DNA of 64,000 nt from Reticulitermes speratus (lineage: Eukaryota > Arthropoda > Insecta > Blattodea > Rhinotermitidae). Shown piece by piece: positions 44,496 to 54,629 of the stretch. Every line of letters starts with the position of its first letter. The stretch's first letter is position 1. A program made the position numbers and the translations under genes. The DNA lies in contig JAJKFL010000039.1 in assembly GCA_021186555.1 (NCBI GenBank), positions 25,159,733-25,223,732 on the forward strand. The letters are read 5' to 3'. The notes under the pieces are model-generated. The model saw nothing but the letters and a program-made list of their open reading frames with translations. It was not told the origin of the DNA and did no database searches.

Positions 44496-44625
44496 GTGGT
44501 GATCTGCGGAGCGGTGCCTTCCATGGTGCGGTCCGTGCGCCTGTACAACGACTGCAGCAGCAACAACGTCCGCGTCGACATGAAGGGGCGCGTCCTCGCA
44601 GACGACGACAAATCCGAGAGATTCC
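44496..44625 (+). CDS. FGF-like growth factor, first core exon (130 nt)
   Basis: The exon follows ggtgtgtcggcag and ends at the donor attcc|gtaagt. It encodes 43 residues plus one base. After VVICGAVPSMVRS come RLYNDCSSNNVRV and then MKGRVLADDDKSERF. This matches the start of the FGF beta-trefoil: Arg-Leu-Tyr opening strand, an alternating Val-Arg-Val strand, then a Gly-Arg-Val turn and a charged Asp-Lys-Ser segment (compare LYC...LRI-PDGRVDG-R-KSD in vertebrate FGF1/2). The donor interrupts the codon after KSERF in phase 1, the position and phase of the first core intron in vertebrate FGF genes. The exon is much richer in G, C and CpG than its surroundings. FGFs are secreted ligands of receptor tyrosine kinases; in insects they guide tracheal branching and mesoderm migration. 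The remaining core exons are not found in the window. The subfamily (branchless-like or other) is undetermined. Confidence 0.75.
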
Positions 44626-44681
44626 GTAAGTCCGTCTGCCTGCATCTATTATCTCTTAAAATACTGAACTAATTTGAATTA

Positions 44682-44938
44682 GGGCCGTGCCATGGCTCAG
44701 GCGGTTAGTCACCGGCTTTCCACAGTGGAGGCCCGGGTTCGATCCCGGGGTCGGTCCGTGTGGGATTTGTGGTGGACAAAGTGGCACTGGGACAGGTTTT
44801 CCCCCGAGTACTTCCGTCTTCCTATGTCAATTTCATTCCACCGGTGCTCCATTACTTGGAAAAATAAAAAAAACTAATAATCTTTCTCTTCGTCTTCATC
44901 ACAGGGTTGCACAATAAGCCTTCAGGCTGCGGTGCCCT
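44682..44938 (+). mobile_element. tRNA-derived SINE, family 2, in the FGF intron
   Basis: It begins gggccgtgccatggctcagg, 57 bp after the FGF donor site. The A-box region is tggctcaggcggttagtcac and the B box is cccgggttcgatcccggg, both well kept. Body: gtgggatttgtggtggacaa, gtgctccattacttgg. An A-rich stretch (aaaaataaaaaaaac) is followed by the end block cacagggttgcacaataagc. It lies in the same orientation as the gene. Confidence 0.9.
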
Positions 44939-45032
44939 TCTTCACAAAAAAATGTGCATTAAATTTGGTGTCGAGTGTATTCATCACAAAATATGTATAC
45001 AATTTAATTTGCTTTGTTACGTCATGGTGCAC

Positions 45033-45500
45033 AGCTAGTCAAGAAATTCCCCTTCCTGTATGGAACCCGAAAGTTCGTTATCGTTTACACAACAGTTCGT
45101 CACTGCTGTCTGTCCAGAAGCAGATGACTGCAGGCCACAACCTCTTAGTCATTCCTCTAAGATGAACTTTTAATTTATCCTCTCAAGAACCCCACGGTGT
45201 CCTGGTCTGTCCCACGAGTGCTACATGCCATACCCATTTCATAATCCTAATAATATTGTATGAAAAAACCTGAAATGACGACGTTCCCATGATGCAATTC
45301 TCTATACCCTCCTGTTACTTTCTCTTAAGTCCCGATATCCCCCTTAGTACTGTATTCTCAGCCCTTAAGCCGTATCCTTACCGTTATGTGAAAGGCCAAG
45401 TTTCGCGCACAGTCAGAGCAACAGGCAAAATCAGAGTTGTGCATATTTCTTTATTTACAGTTTTTAATGACGGGATGGTGTCCCTGAATTTTGACATGAA
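45033..45500 (-). mobile_element. LINE 3' end, antisense, decayed
   Basis: It starts gctagtcaagaaattcccct and continues atggaacccgaaagttcgtt. Later words (gagtgctacatgccataccc, ataatcctaataatattgta) correspond to the ORF2 C-terminus region. It lies in the presumed FGF intron. Confidence 0.6.
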
Positions 45501-45629
45501 TGTAATTTTGATCTGTTAATGTCGTCAATGTGTAATATTCCAGGGTTGTACGCTGGAACACGACACGACAAGTTCCCTCACAATTCTTTCCAGTTGGTCG
45601 TGCTAATTCATCCTGTCGTGTCATTCAGT

Positions 45630-45850
45630 GCTAACTAACCTCTGCAACTGATACAGCCTGAACCTGCGGTCAGTTACTTGAGAAATTCCCGGCATACATG
45701 AAACCTGAAGGTTTATTGCAGTGTTTACAGGGGTCCCTATGTTGAGCCAGATGAATCCAGTCTTATTTTTTATTATGCATTTTAGTATTATCCTCATAAA
45801 CGCCTGGGCCTCCAATGCCGTGCCTGTCATATCCTCCCATTAATGTTCAG
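45630..45850 (-). mobile_element. LINE 3' end, antisense, with tail
   Basis: It begins with gctaactaacc (tail), then ggtcagttacttgagaaatt, catgaaacctgaaggtttat and tatgttgagccagatgaatc, ending near gcctgggcctccaatgccg. Confidence 0.6.
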
Positions 45851-46738
45851 TGACGTTCCTAACCCAGCGCATGACTGTAAAGCTTGATGGCGGAACACTG
45901 TCCTTCATAGCTCGAAGAAAGTTAGGGCTGAGGAAATAAATGAACTACTGGCGGCTTCGTGAGGCCGGTGAGTACTTTCTTCAAACAGTGGGGGTAGGGA
46001 GGGGGGGATATTTATCTTTCACTTAATCATGCTACAGATTTTCCCGGCGACTTTATAAACAAAGCATATCCTTTTACTAATCACTTAACAGGCAGTGATT
46101 TCCCACCTAAGGTCGTGGTTTGTTATTGGTTGTGTTCCTTTACTGCATTCCTATTACAAGGCTTGATAAATGAGCAATGGCTCTTGATAAAGGAGCTCTA
46201 TATTTCAGACGGATTTTTAGTATAGAAATTTCTGTGTAAGGTTTAGATTTACTATACAAGAAGGCAAAAAGGACTATGTTATAGACCATTTCTTCGAAAC
46301 TGCGATATATATGCCCAGAATTTAAGGTACTTAAGACTCATGTGTTTGGTACCATTGTCTTTGAACCAGAATAAGCGTTAAATAATGCACATGAACCACA
46401 TGTTATCGTATTTAAATGTTGGAAAGATACAGTGTTTGCGGAATATCTGTAGGTATAGTCAATATTGGGAGCATTTGGCGCTGGCCTTCTGATTTATATA
46501 CGTCCGTAGAATTTGACCTTGTAGGTATAATCTTAGACCTCACAAATATAATTTTTCTTCCCAGACTAGGCTTGCCTAAGCTGTGTTTAAACTTTTTTGT
46601 TGTAGCTAAAATTTATCATTGATTAGTTTCTTTATTAGCTAAAACAAAGCAGAGTTTAAAGACATTTAACAAATGTAAATGAATCATGTAAATGTGAGAT
46701 CTCACACTAAAGACACATATGTAATATATTTCAATTTC
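45851..46738. other. Unassigned AT-rich DNA (presumed FGF intron)
   Basis: A G-run lies near 45998. No FGF-like exon was found here: I looked for the expected second core block (a GxVxIxGV-type strand and an L-x-M turn) and saw none. Confidence 0.4.
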
Positions 46739-46739
46739 T

Positions 46740-46855
46740 TTTTTATTTATATGTAAAGCCTGTTATGGCATTTTTGGGCCGAAACATGTAGTTTATGGTT
46801 AACAGACTGTTGTTATACAATAAATATGGAAGTGTTTGACGGCACTCTTATTAAT
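46740..46855 (+). mobile_element. Family C foldback relic (right half)
   Basis: The words tatgtaaagcctgttatggc, gggccgaaacatgtagttta and gttaacagactgttgttata match the right half of the element at 21.2 kb. Its hammerhead-like first strand is CTGTTAT, so the core is broken. Confidence 0.5.
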
Positions 46856-47600
46856 AATTAGACAGTTACAAAAACACAACGGTAAGTCTTCATTAAAGTA
46901 TCTGTATTAGCACATGGTATTCGAACTACATATATTCACATATGAGGACGTTAGAATCCCAACTGAATGAAACTGTCGGAATGAGTACCTTAACCTTGGT
47001 ATTCGTATTCGATGTATTTTTTAAATTAAATGAAAATGCTGTGTGAAATATGAAGACCCCATAAACTAAAAACCGAACACAAATGGTTGACTGGCGATAC
47101 GTAAACAATATCTGGTTTCTCACATTAATTTTCTTTCTTTTGTGTGATAGAATACAGGACCTCTAAAAGGTTTCTCTTTTCTGTTCCTGAAGTCGCTTTG
47201 AGTGCCGACCGCGTATGTACAAGTTTATGACGCCCGCCTCACATGTTAATGTGTGTGAGCTCTGTGTAGTAATGCGAAATGACTTGGAAATCGACAACGT
47301 GCGGAGAACAGAAAAGTAATCACTATCTTCATTCTGAGACGACGTTAAAAACGTACAAACCAATAAATCCGACGCTGTAATGGAGACCCTAAACTTATTT
47401 CTATAAAGAACATCAGTTTATACCATTGTGGTGAACAAATCAAGATGGATGATTTGGCTTGTAGGGACAGTATTAGAAAGCAGCAAATCTAACGCTGTGT
47501 TAGAAAATGTTACGGGAAAAGGGCGGTTGCAGGTTGTAGACAGGCAATATGGATGTAGTGTTGAATGTGATCCTACAGAAGTGAAAGTAAGGTTTTCGCT
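46856..47600. other. Unassigned DNA
   Basis: An open frame at 47428-47613 (+) has no domain I recognise. No exon is supported. Confidence 0.4.
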
Positions 47601-47607
47601 GTCCACG

Positions 47608-47875
47608 CCGTGAAGGAATATGCGGAGATTGAAGGTATAGCTCCATTCATCCTTAACCTTTGCACCAGATGGAGGTGAGTGGTCAGGCTCAAGTCCCGGC
47701 CGCTTTAATCCCGGGGAAAGAGCCGTCCTTACCCATTGAATAGGAGACCGGCTGGGCCCCAGAGCCGATCTAGACGTTTTGGAGAGTATGTAAATCTTTT
47801 CCCCCTGTCGGGATTCGAAATGCCATCATCCAGCTCGTAGGCTAGTCAGTATACTGACTACGCTATCCCGGATTC
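47608..47875 (-). mobile_element. SINE, family 3, antisense
   Basis: The words ggagattgaaggtatagctc, ggaggtgagtggtcaggctc, acccattgaataggagaccg, ttttccccctgtcgggattc (reverse B box) and gtatactgactacgctatcc are in the family order. Confidence 0.75.
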
Positions 47876-47989
47876 TGATTTATAAAAGAGATTGTGAAAG
47901 TAATAAATTGGTTAGTGTCTTACTAGGGACAAAGACGTATTTTAAGCATGGATATACAAGTACGTTGCGTTTAATCGGCCGTCTAAATT

Positions 47990-48125
47990 AGGCCACTTAA
48001 AGGAATTAACTTTTCCGACGTTTCGGGTAATGCATTTGCCGAAATATCGGGATATGTTCCTTCCTGTACGTGGCCCAACCCTAAAAGCCTGTCCAAGGCA
48101 CTGAACACCATACGTGAAAGTCTGA
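47990..48125. mobile_element. Foldback-like relic
   Basis: It has ttttccgacgtttcgggtaa and gccgaaatatcgggatatgt in inverted order, with taggccacttaaagg and ttcctgtacgtggccc as outer words. Confidence 0.4.
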
Positions 48126-49135
48126 CGATTAGAATGGAGTTAACTGGAAATTTCTTTCTCAGGTTATTAAGGCAACTTCTGAAGGAACATCCATTACAGT
48201 GGAAATTTTACTGAATTTTGTTTTAATGGTGGATTTGTTTTGAAAATTACATAAACATCGTATTTCAGCCACACATCGTCATCAAGTGCTCAATTTAAAA
48301 ATACTTCATCCAGTATTCAAGTACGTAAAAGTAAGATTACAGTTTTACGTGCTGCGTGATATCGCTGTGGAACTTTGCCTCACACCCTGCTAAAACAGAA
48401 GCAGAATAGCACGGAACCACGTGTTGAGGGAAAAAGTGAACATAGCAAACGAATGTAGAACACTGCACGACGAGGAAGAGTCGTCTTGTGTTACTGGGAT
48501 GATTCACTTAAAATGGGCGGTGATGCAGAAAGCATAGGGGAAACAAATTTAAATGAACAAATATTCCAATGTGTCAACGTGTCATAGGCGTTGGCTTATG
48601 TGCTACGAATTGTACTTACAGCCATAGGAACATTTCCTTTGGACACTGTCTATTGTCTGGGACTTTTCGGAGACTGGTCTCCATTCTCAGGCAAAGAGAA
48701 AGAGTACGTACAACGTACAGATTATGTACACATTTTTCGTATTCCATAAACTTTACAATCCACACCCTTATACTAACTTTTTGTTATGGTGCTTCTATTA
48801 GCACGTTCTTGTTCTAGCCTTTTTCCTCGTGTATTGACATGGCTTTCTAAACCCTTATGAATAAATGAAGAATGGGCGAATTAGGGCAACACAGAATTCT
48901 ACCCACGCAGGACCAACTAGAGTTAAGAGTCATGGGGCGAATGAGGACAACACAGAAATCTACCCACGCAGAACCAACTCTTAGAAACAGCCTTCATTCA
49001 GAATTCAGTAGTTGCTACAATCAAGTGAAGTTCGTAGCATTGTAGGCGATCCACAGATTCGTTACTTTTTAAAAAGAGTCTAACTCTGGACCTTGCCTAA
49101 ACTTCGCTCCACAGCCTTATATCCGGATTGCGTAA
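48126..49135. other. Unassigned DNA with a two-unit duplication
   Basis: At 48885-48985 two units share gggcgaatgaggacaacaca / gcgaattagggcaacacag and ctacccacgcagRaccaact, about 60 bp apart. Near 48240-48290 is a faint hammerhead-like relic on the minus strand. Confidence 0.45.
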
Positions 49136-49139
49136 TTTG

Positions 49140-49320
49140 TATGCTGCCTATGCTTAGGCCTTGCAAGGGGTTTATTTCTTTCCTCCTTTCTCTTCTGTTC
49201 TATGCGTGCTACATACCCCAGTAATTTCATCCTTCTCGGTCTGACCTCTATAATAATATTTGGAGGACAGTACTGATTATGAAGCTCTTCATTATGCGCA
49301 GTTTATCCAGCATTTTTTTA
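49140..49320 (-). mobile_element. LINE fragment, antisense
   Basis: The words ctcttctgttctatgcgtgc, tacataccccagtaatttca and aataatatttggaggacagt correspond to the ORF2 C-terminal region of antisense copies (compare 53.33 kb). Confidence 0.55.
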
Positions 49321-49324
49321 AATG

Positions 49325-49510
49325 TTAGCCAAGCCATGGCTCAGGCGGGTGTTTGCCGACCTCTCATCGTGGAGCCCCGGGTTCGATCCCAGGCCAGGTA
49401 ATTTGAGTTTTGTGATGGAGTGGTATTGGGGCAGGTTTCTCTCGATAGAATTTCGGCTTCCCCTGTCAGTGTAATTCCACCAACGCTCCATACTTATTTC
49501 ACTCAACTAT
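49325..49510 (+). mobile_element. tRNA-derived SINE, family 2, diverged
   Basis: A-box region ccatggctcaggcgggtgtt; B box ccccgggttcgatcccagg. The body keeps attggggcaggtttctctcg and aattccaccaacgctcc. The end block is absent. Confidence 0.75.
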
Positions 49511-49589
49511 GAGCGAAGCTATATAATCTTAGTAACTGACAGCGTGTGTTAAATGACGCACTTAGGAACCGTATTTTCATCCCGTCTCT

Positions 49590-50172
49590 TACTCTGCCCA
49601 GGCCTACATATGACAACACAGATCAAGACAGGCAGTGTACTTGCCAACGTAACATTGAGGCGCATTGGCGTAACCATTGTTGCCGTGGAAAAAAAAAAGT
49701 ATTACGTAATTATTGTGAGTGTGTGTCTGTGGCCTTAGTTACCCAGCACGCAAAGCGCATGCGCCGTATTATATTGTCATCTGTGGCCTGTGTGGTTCTA
49801 CCATATTTCTCCACGTCTTATAAATGGCGCAATTTTCGGAAAAAAGTTAATGAACATGAAGTATGTGTTTTGATTTCTCTACAACTTTTGTCTGAAACAC
49901 TTCTCATTCTAAGAAGAATTCGGTGAGATATTATCGTAAATGTGCGTAGGTATTCGTGTAAAGTACCCGTTATTAGTGTAGATTTAATTGAAATTTGAAT
50001 TTTCGCGACAGCTTTCGAAAAATACTGAAATATAAAATTTCATGAAAATCCCTCCAGTGGGAGCCGAGTTGTTCCATGCAGACGAACGGACGGACAGATA
50101 GACAGACAGACAGGCAAGCTTGACGGAGCTAATAGTCGTTTTTTCGCAATTTTGCGAACGCGCCTAAAATCA
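49590..50172 (+). repeat. Dispersed repeat F, long copy
   Basis: This copy and the one at 58.13-58.68 kb align over most of 550 bp. Shared text includes cattggcgtaaccattgttg-like, aaagcgcatgcgccgtatta, ctaccatatttctccac, tttgtctgaaacacttctca and gtaaagtacccgttatt. The right end has cggacggacagatagacaga and ttcgcaattttgcgaacgcg. No coding frame is conserved between the copies. The class is unknown. Confidence 0.75.
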
Positions 50173-50805
50173 AGGATTAAGTAAACATGATTGAGATCTG
50201 GATTCGAAGCTGTGATTGCAGTTTCTGAAGGGCCAGATACTGGGTTTTTCGGTGGAGACAGCTCGGCTACCGGGCTGGGCAGAGAAAGTTGGACTTGACC
50301 TGGCCAAATTAACGGTTGAACTATAACGGGGAAACAGTGACAGTCGTGGTGACGCTCAAGAGTCAAGCATCCTGATGAGTCGGTAAACATGGGGTCGGGA
50401 CGACAAACAAGCCTGTGGACGTGGCCGCCACAGACCACTCCGAATTCACTCCTCTAAAGAAGCCAGAGTTTGCTTTTCTCATAATAATCATGTCACCAAA
50501 AACACAAAAGAAAGCACTTAAAAGGCACTCGCTGTGCGACGCATTTTAGAATTACGAAGCAGTAAGATCACATAACCATGAGTCAGTATTTTTAATATGA
50601 ATTGTGTAAATAAACTCATCTTCGATATCAGAAAAAGTTCCTTCTGATCCACGTCTTATTGTGCTTCCACTTCTGTGTATTTTGATATCCAGCCATCTGT
50701 CCGCCTGTTCGACTTGATATTTCAGAAACAACGCACACACACTGTCGTATAAGAATTGGAGATATTGTACATAGTTGCCCAGTAAATACGAAACGTAAAC
50801 CCGGT
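50173..50805. other. Unassigned DNA
   Basis: A 132-codon minus-strand open frame (50040-50438) overlaps repeat F and unique DNA and has no recognised domain. No exon is supported. Confidence 0.4.
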
Positions 50806-50809
50806 CAGT

Positions 50810-51015
50810 TCTTCGCCATTCAGGGATGCTACGCGGCGTAGGTTGGCTGCCGGTTACCGACGTTTCGGGACAGCCTATCGGTCCCATCTTAAAGGGTCAA
50901 GCAGTTCAAGAAGATGGGATCGATATTCTGCCTCGAAACATCGGTAACCAACTGCCAACCTACGCAGCGTAACATCCCTGAATAGCTAAGACCTAAACTA
51001 CATCGCGGTGGAACT
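50810..51015. mobile_element. Foldback element, family A
   Basis: The arms are agggatgctacgcggcgtag / ctacgcagcgtaacatccct, then gttaccgacgtttcgggaca and gaaacatcggtaac. The centre is aagcagttcaagaag. Outer words differ from the 5.7-kb copy. Confidence 0.75.
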
Positions 51016-51228
51016 TGGTGAGTTTCGTTGAGTAATTCTCTCTGTGTGGTTGTCTCATGCGTGGTTTCGTCTGCCACAGCAGTCCACTGCGTCACTATAG
51101 TTTGTTGCTTATGACTTCGTAATTTCGTGTCATACATCGCCAGTGGAATCTATTCAGCTCTCATAATACGCACATGTTGGCTCATATCTCATGGGTTTAC
51201 TACATTTAGGAGCATTATTATTATATAT

Positions 51229-51296
51229 TAGTAGTAGTAGTAGTATAGTAGTAGTAGTAGATAGTAGTAGTAGTAGTAATAGTAGTAGTAGTAGTT
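51229..51296. repeat. (TAG)n microsatellite, interrupted
   Basis: tag/gta units with two or three breaks. Confidence 0.95.
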
Positions 51297-51384
51297 CCAT
51301 ATTGGAATTCTTGCCATGAGACGACATTATGAACTCTGCTTGCTTGGGATTAAGGTGCGCATTTTCCTCCAGATTTGAATTTGT

Positions 51385-51565
51385 CACAGCAGTGGTGATG
51401 GAGAGACAAGTTTTCTGGGATTTGATGCTGTGTGGGTGGGTATAAGGTTGTCGACGTATCGGTGGATCTTGCTGCTTCCATCTTCAGGGTCAAAGTAATG
51501 AAAGAACGTTTCTAACATAAAGTTTCTCTTCATGTGAAACGTCAGAATAAAACCCGGTATGGATT
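51385..51565. mobile_element. Foldback-like half, family B relative
   Basis: The words cacagcagtggtgatggaga, ttctgggatttgatgctgtg, cgacgtatcggtggatcttg and cttccatcttcagggtcaaa form a left arm. On the minus strand this gives ACC-CTGAAGA-T-GG...CC and GATAC-GTC, with a changed GAAA. Confidence 0.5.
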
Positions 51566-52210
51566 TGGCAAAATAATCAGCGGTTGTTTCGTGCGTACCG
51601 TCAAAATATTGTTAAGTGCGACCAGCACATAGCTTTCAGGAACAGGGCAGGAGGTTAGAAATGATCAGAGAGAAGGTTTTAAGACCTTAAGATTTGAAGC
51701 TTCAACAGCGAATGACATTGGAACTAGCCTGGATTGCTTGACCCTGAAGACCCCTGTGAGAATTCCAAAGTTCGCAGCCTTGTCCGTTATTAAGTTCTTT
51801 TTATTTTGTGACCGAGGCGGGGGGAGGGGGGGGTTGAGACTATGTCTGTGGGACCGCGGCCACTTTGCGGGCCTATTATTCATCTCACGCGGATGAGAGA
51901 CGAATGCATATGGAGCCCCGAACTATTCGGAAGAAAACCTCTTCCACTGCCACTTTGTCTACTAGAAATTCCACATGGTCTAGTATGACACAGTGTTCGG
52001 CCCTTCGCGATGGGAAAGGTGCTACCAACCAACTGACCTACGTTACGGCCCTCACCCTGAAGAATGATGCAGATACATAATTTGTGGTGTTCTGCGTTAT
52101 GGCGTCATTCAGACTCAGTACCTGTCAGGTGGATATAAATGCGCAGGAGTCGTTAAATGTCCAATTAACAGCAGAGCAAAACATTATTTGTAATTCAATG
52201 CGAGGGTGGG
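51566..52210. other. Unassigned DNA with B-like scraps
   Basis: At 51695-51770 gaagcttcaacagcgaatga and cttgaccctgaagacccctg are a worn foldback arm. A G-rich patch lies at 51820-51833. No exon is supported. Confidence 0.4.
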
Positions 52211-52214
52211 GAAT

Positions 52215-52645
52215 TTGTGCACGTAAAGTGTACAGCCTATATTTGTGAGCGCTTGAGGGCATCCGAGAGGAAAATGCTTTGGAGGATCTATGGAGCTACA
52301 TATAGTAATGGCCATTGGACAGTCAGATACAACTATGAATTACAGACTCTCTATGAAGACATGGACATTGTCGCCCTCATAAGAGTGAGAAGACTGAATT
52401 GGAATGGTCACATCAGTCGAGCAAATTTTCAACAGTCAGCCTGAGGGCGTAAGGACAAGAGGAAGACCAAGATCTAGATGGTGGGAATATGTTTGGATAG
52501 ATATTAAGAAGGGGAAAATTACGAATTAGAGGGGAACATCTAGGAATATGAATGAATGGAAGGAGGCCATTGAGGAGGGGAGGTCCACATGGGACTGCAG
52601 GGCCATCTAAGAAGAAACTGTACAACCTGTACGTGGCGTCGCTAA
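52215..52645 (+). mobile_element. Second LINE family, ORF2 C-terminal fragment
   Basis: + frames give ERKMLWRIYGATYSNGHW, then YELQTLYEDMDIVALIRVR, then RLNWNGHISR. After a frameshift come RTRGRPRSRWW and NMNEWKEAIEE-like text, ending GPSKKKLYNLYVA. The LxWxGHxxR ... GRPRxRWW order is the C-terminal tail of a non-LTR retrotransposon, clearly different in sequence from the LINE at 29 kb. Broken by frameshifts. Confidence 0.7.
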
Positions 52646-53115
52646 TAAGACTGACCTATCAGACGGTCGGCCTCGCTTGCGCTTGCTGTGTGCGGGTTTA
52701 CCCAAACGCCAGCCAGTTACGCCCCTCCGAAGGAAAAAGAATTTTAACCCCCGGCTGCTGTCGGCATCTTGTCTTTAAATCCATTTATCCGTATGTAACC
52801 TGCATTCATTCTTCTCGTTTGTTATCTTTGTAGACAAAGACATGCTCATCTTCAGTCCATTCTCTGTTCGTTTTAAGTGGTCACTGAACTCCGCCCATCT
52901 GTCTGACCCAGCTTTCCGTGAAGTTTCTCACCGTACGGAAACTATAGAGAAGAAGTTCCTCGAAACCTTGCGCTGGATGCGTATCTCACCATGCACACCA
53001 ACTTAAGAAGCAAATTATTTATTTACTTATTTATTTATTAAGTTATAGGCAAAAAGTGTATCCAAACTAAGTAAATGCTACAGAGTCCGTCTTCGAAAGA
53101 CAGTAATAAACACCC
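52646..53115. other. Unassigned DNA
   Basis: A small attta-rich stretch lies at 53015-53040. No feature is supported. Confidence 0.4.
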
Positions 53116-53124
53116 CCCCGTCAC

Positions 53125-53545
53125 GGAACAAGAAGATTCATTACTGTGTTTACAAGAGTCCCCCCACAGATTCGTACCCTGAGCAAGACAAGTCGACTTC
53201 AGATCTTCCAACCCTGTTTTTTTTAGATTAGTTTTATTATTGTTTTTCCGTTTACACTTAGGTCTTGGAAGTGGTCTCTTCCCTTCAGATTTTCCGATTA
53301 ACCGTCTTGTTTAAATTAGTTGCCTCGTCAATGCGCGCTACATACCCCATCCATCATACGTTTCTTTATTTAACCACTCCTACAATATCTGCTGAAAATA
53401 TTATCAGACTGTTCGTTATTCCATATTTATCAATCTTCCGGTGCTCCCCCCCCCCCCCCATGTTTTCCTACATAATTTGGTCTAAAAAGGGCTTCAATCA
53501 GTTTTCTTCCCCTAATCCTGAGAAAGCTGATTTTTTCTTCAAATA
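53125..53545 (-). mobile_element. LINE 3' region, antisense
   Basis: The words agattcattactgtgtttac, cgtaccctgagcaagacaag, cacttaggtcttggaagtgg, cttcccttcagattttccga and cgctacataccccatccatc keep the antisense order. A C-run lies at 53447-53459. Confidence 0.65.
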
Positions 53546-54400
53546 AACCCTTTAACCTAGAATTATGGTCGTGGAAGTCAATATTTTAGCCATTCCGGGA
53601 AATGAGCAAGGAAGGAGAAGAGAGAGCAGAAGCAAAAACAAACAAACAGGAAAGGGAGATAAAAAGAAGACAGGCAAACAACTGTACTTATATCTATCGT
53701 AGCAATATCAGTAAATTAAACACTTTTATGATTTTCTCGAAAAATTAAGCGAAAGTGAAATTTGAGTCTTACGATGGAAATCAGAAACTGAATAATTAAT
53801 TTCAGTTCAGCACTTACCATGAAGTTAAAGTTTTGCGGCAGATTTGAATAACAGCTTCTGTGGATGGACTGTACAGACCAATATATATATATACTATATT
53901 GCCTTTGCTTTGTCAGTAACAGAAATACAAAACAATACTCGAGTTGCCGTCTTTTGTCTTACAAGAAAGTTCGTGAGTGAATGCGTCTGTGTGTACGTGC
54001 GTGCCTGCTTGTGCCTAGAGTAATATGTCTCTTCATGCACCAGCATATCTTGTTCTGCTCTAATTCGTAGTTCAGACGTGCAGAATTTTTAACTGCACCC
54101 TTCGTCTGTAAGTGCCTGGCCAGCGTCATAACCATCCACTGTGCAGAACTTGGCGACTCACTGGCGAAGCAGATTATCACACGCCACGCTCAAGTAACAC
54201 ATTCCGTTTGTGATTACAGCCGCTTAGTACTTGGCGCCGGAAACAATAGTCCTTACAAAAACAAATAGCTACGTAAAACTCCGTAGGAATAAAGAGATTC
54301 CAGTTTCTCTTCTCTCTTGTCGGAGGCAGAGAAGCCAGCGGTATTGCTCAGTACTAGTAACACGTGATCGCACCTGTAGTCTGTTGTTTCTTGAACTACA
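53546..54400. other. Unassigned DNA
   Basis: It holds a purine-rich stretch (53600-53670) and a short (AT)n run at 53881-53898. No exon is supported. Confidence 0.4.
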
Positions 54401-54404
54401 TTGT

Positions 54405-54625
54405 GAAGGTAAAGGTCACCCTGTAGCATGCCATGTAGGCACAGAGAGGGAGTAGGGGTAGAGCTCTGCTCATTTTAACCTGGGCGCTAGATGAGGGTGA
54501 GTGGTCAGCGCTTCGTCCCGGCTTCGATACACAATGTACAAGACGCTCGGTGGGCCCCAGGGCCGTCTAGACGGCTGTGGAGAAGAGAAAACCTCTTGCC
54601 CCCACAGGGGTTCGAACCCTGAACC
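54405..54625 (-). mobile_element. SINE, family 3, antisense
   Basis: It begins gtgaaggtaaaggtcaccct (short tail), then gagggagtaggggtagagct and gatgagggtgagtggtcagc, and ends with the reverse B-box region caggggttcgaaccctga. The family C element with the hammerhead follows within 10 bp. Confidence 0.75.
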
Positions 54626-54629
54626 GGTG

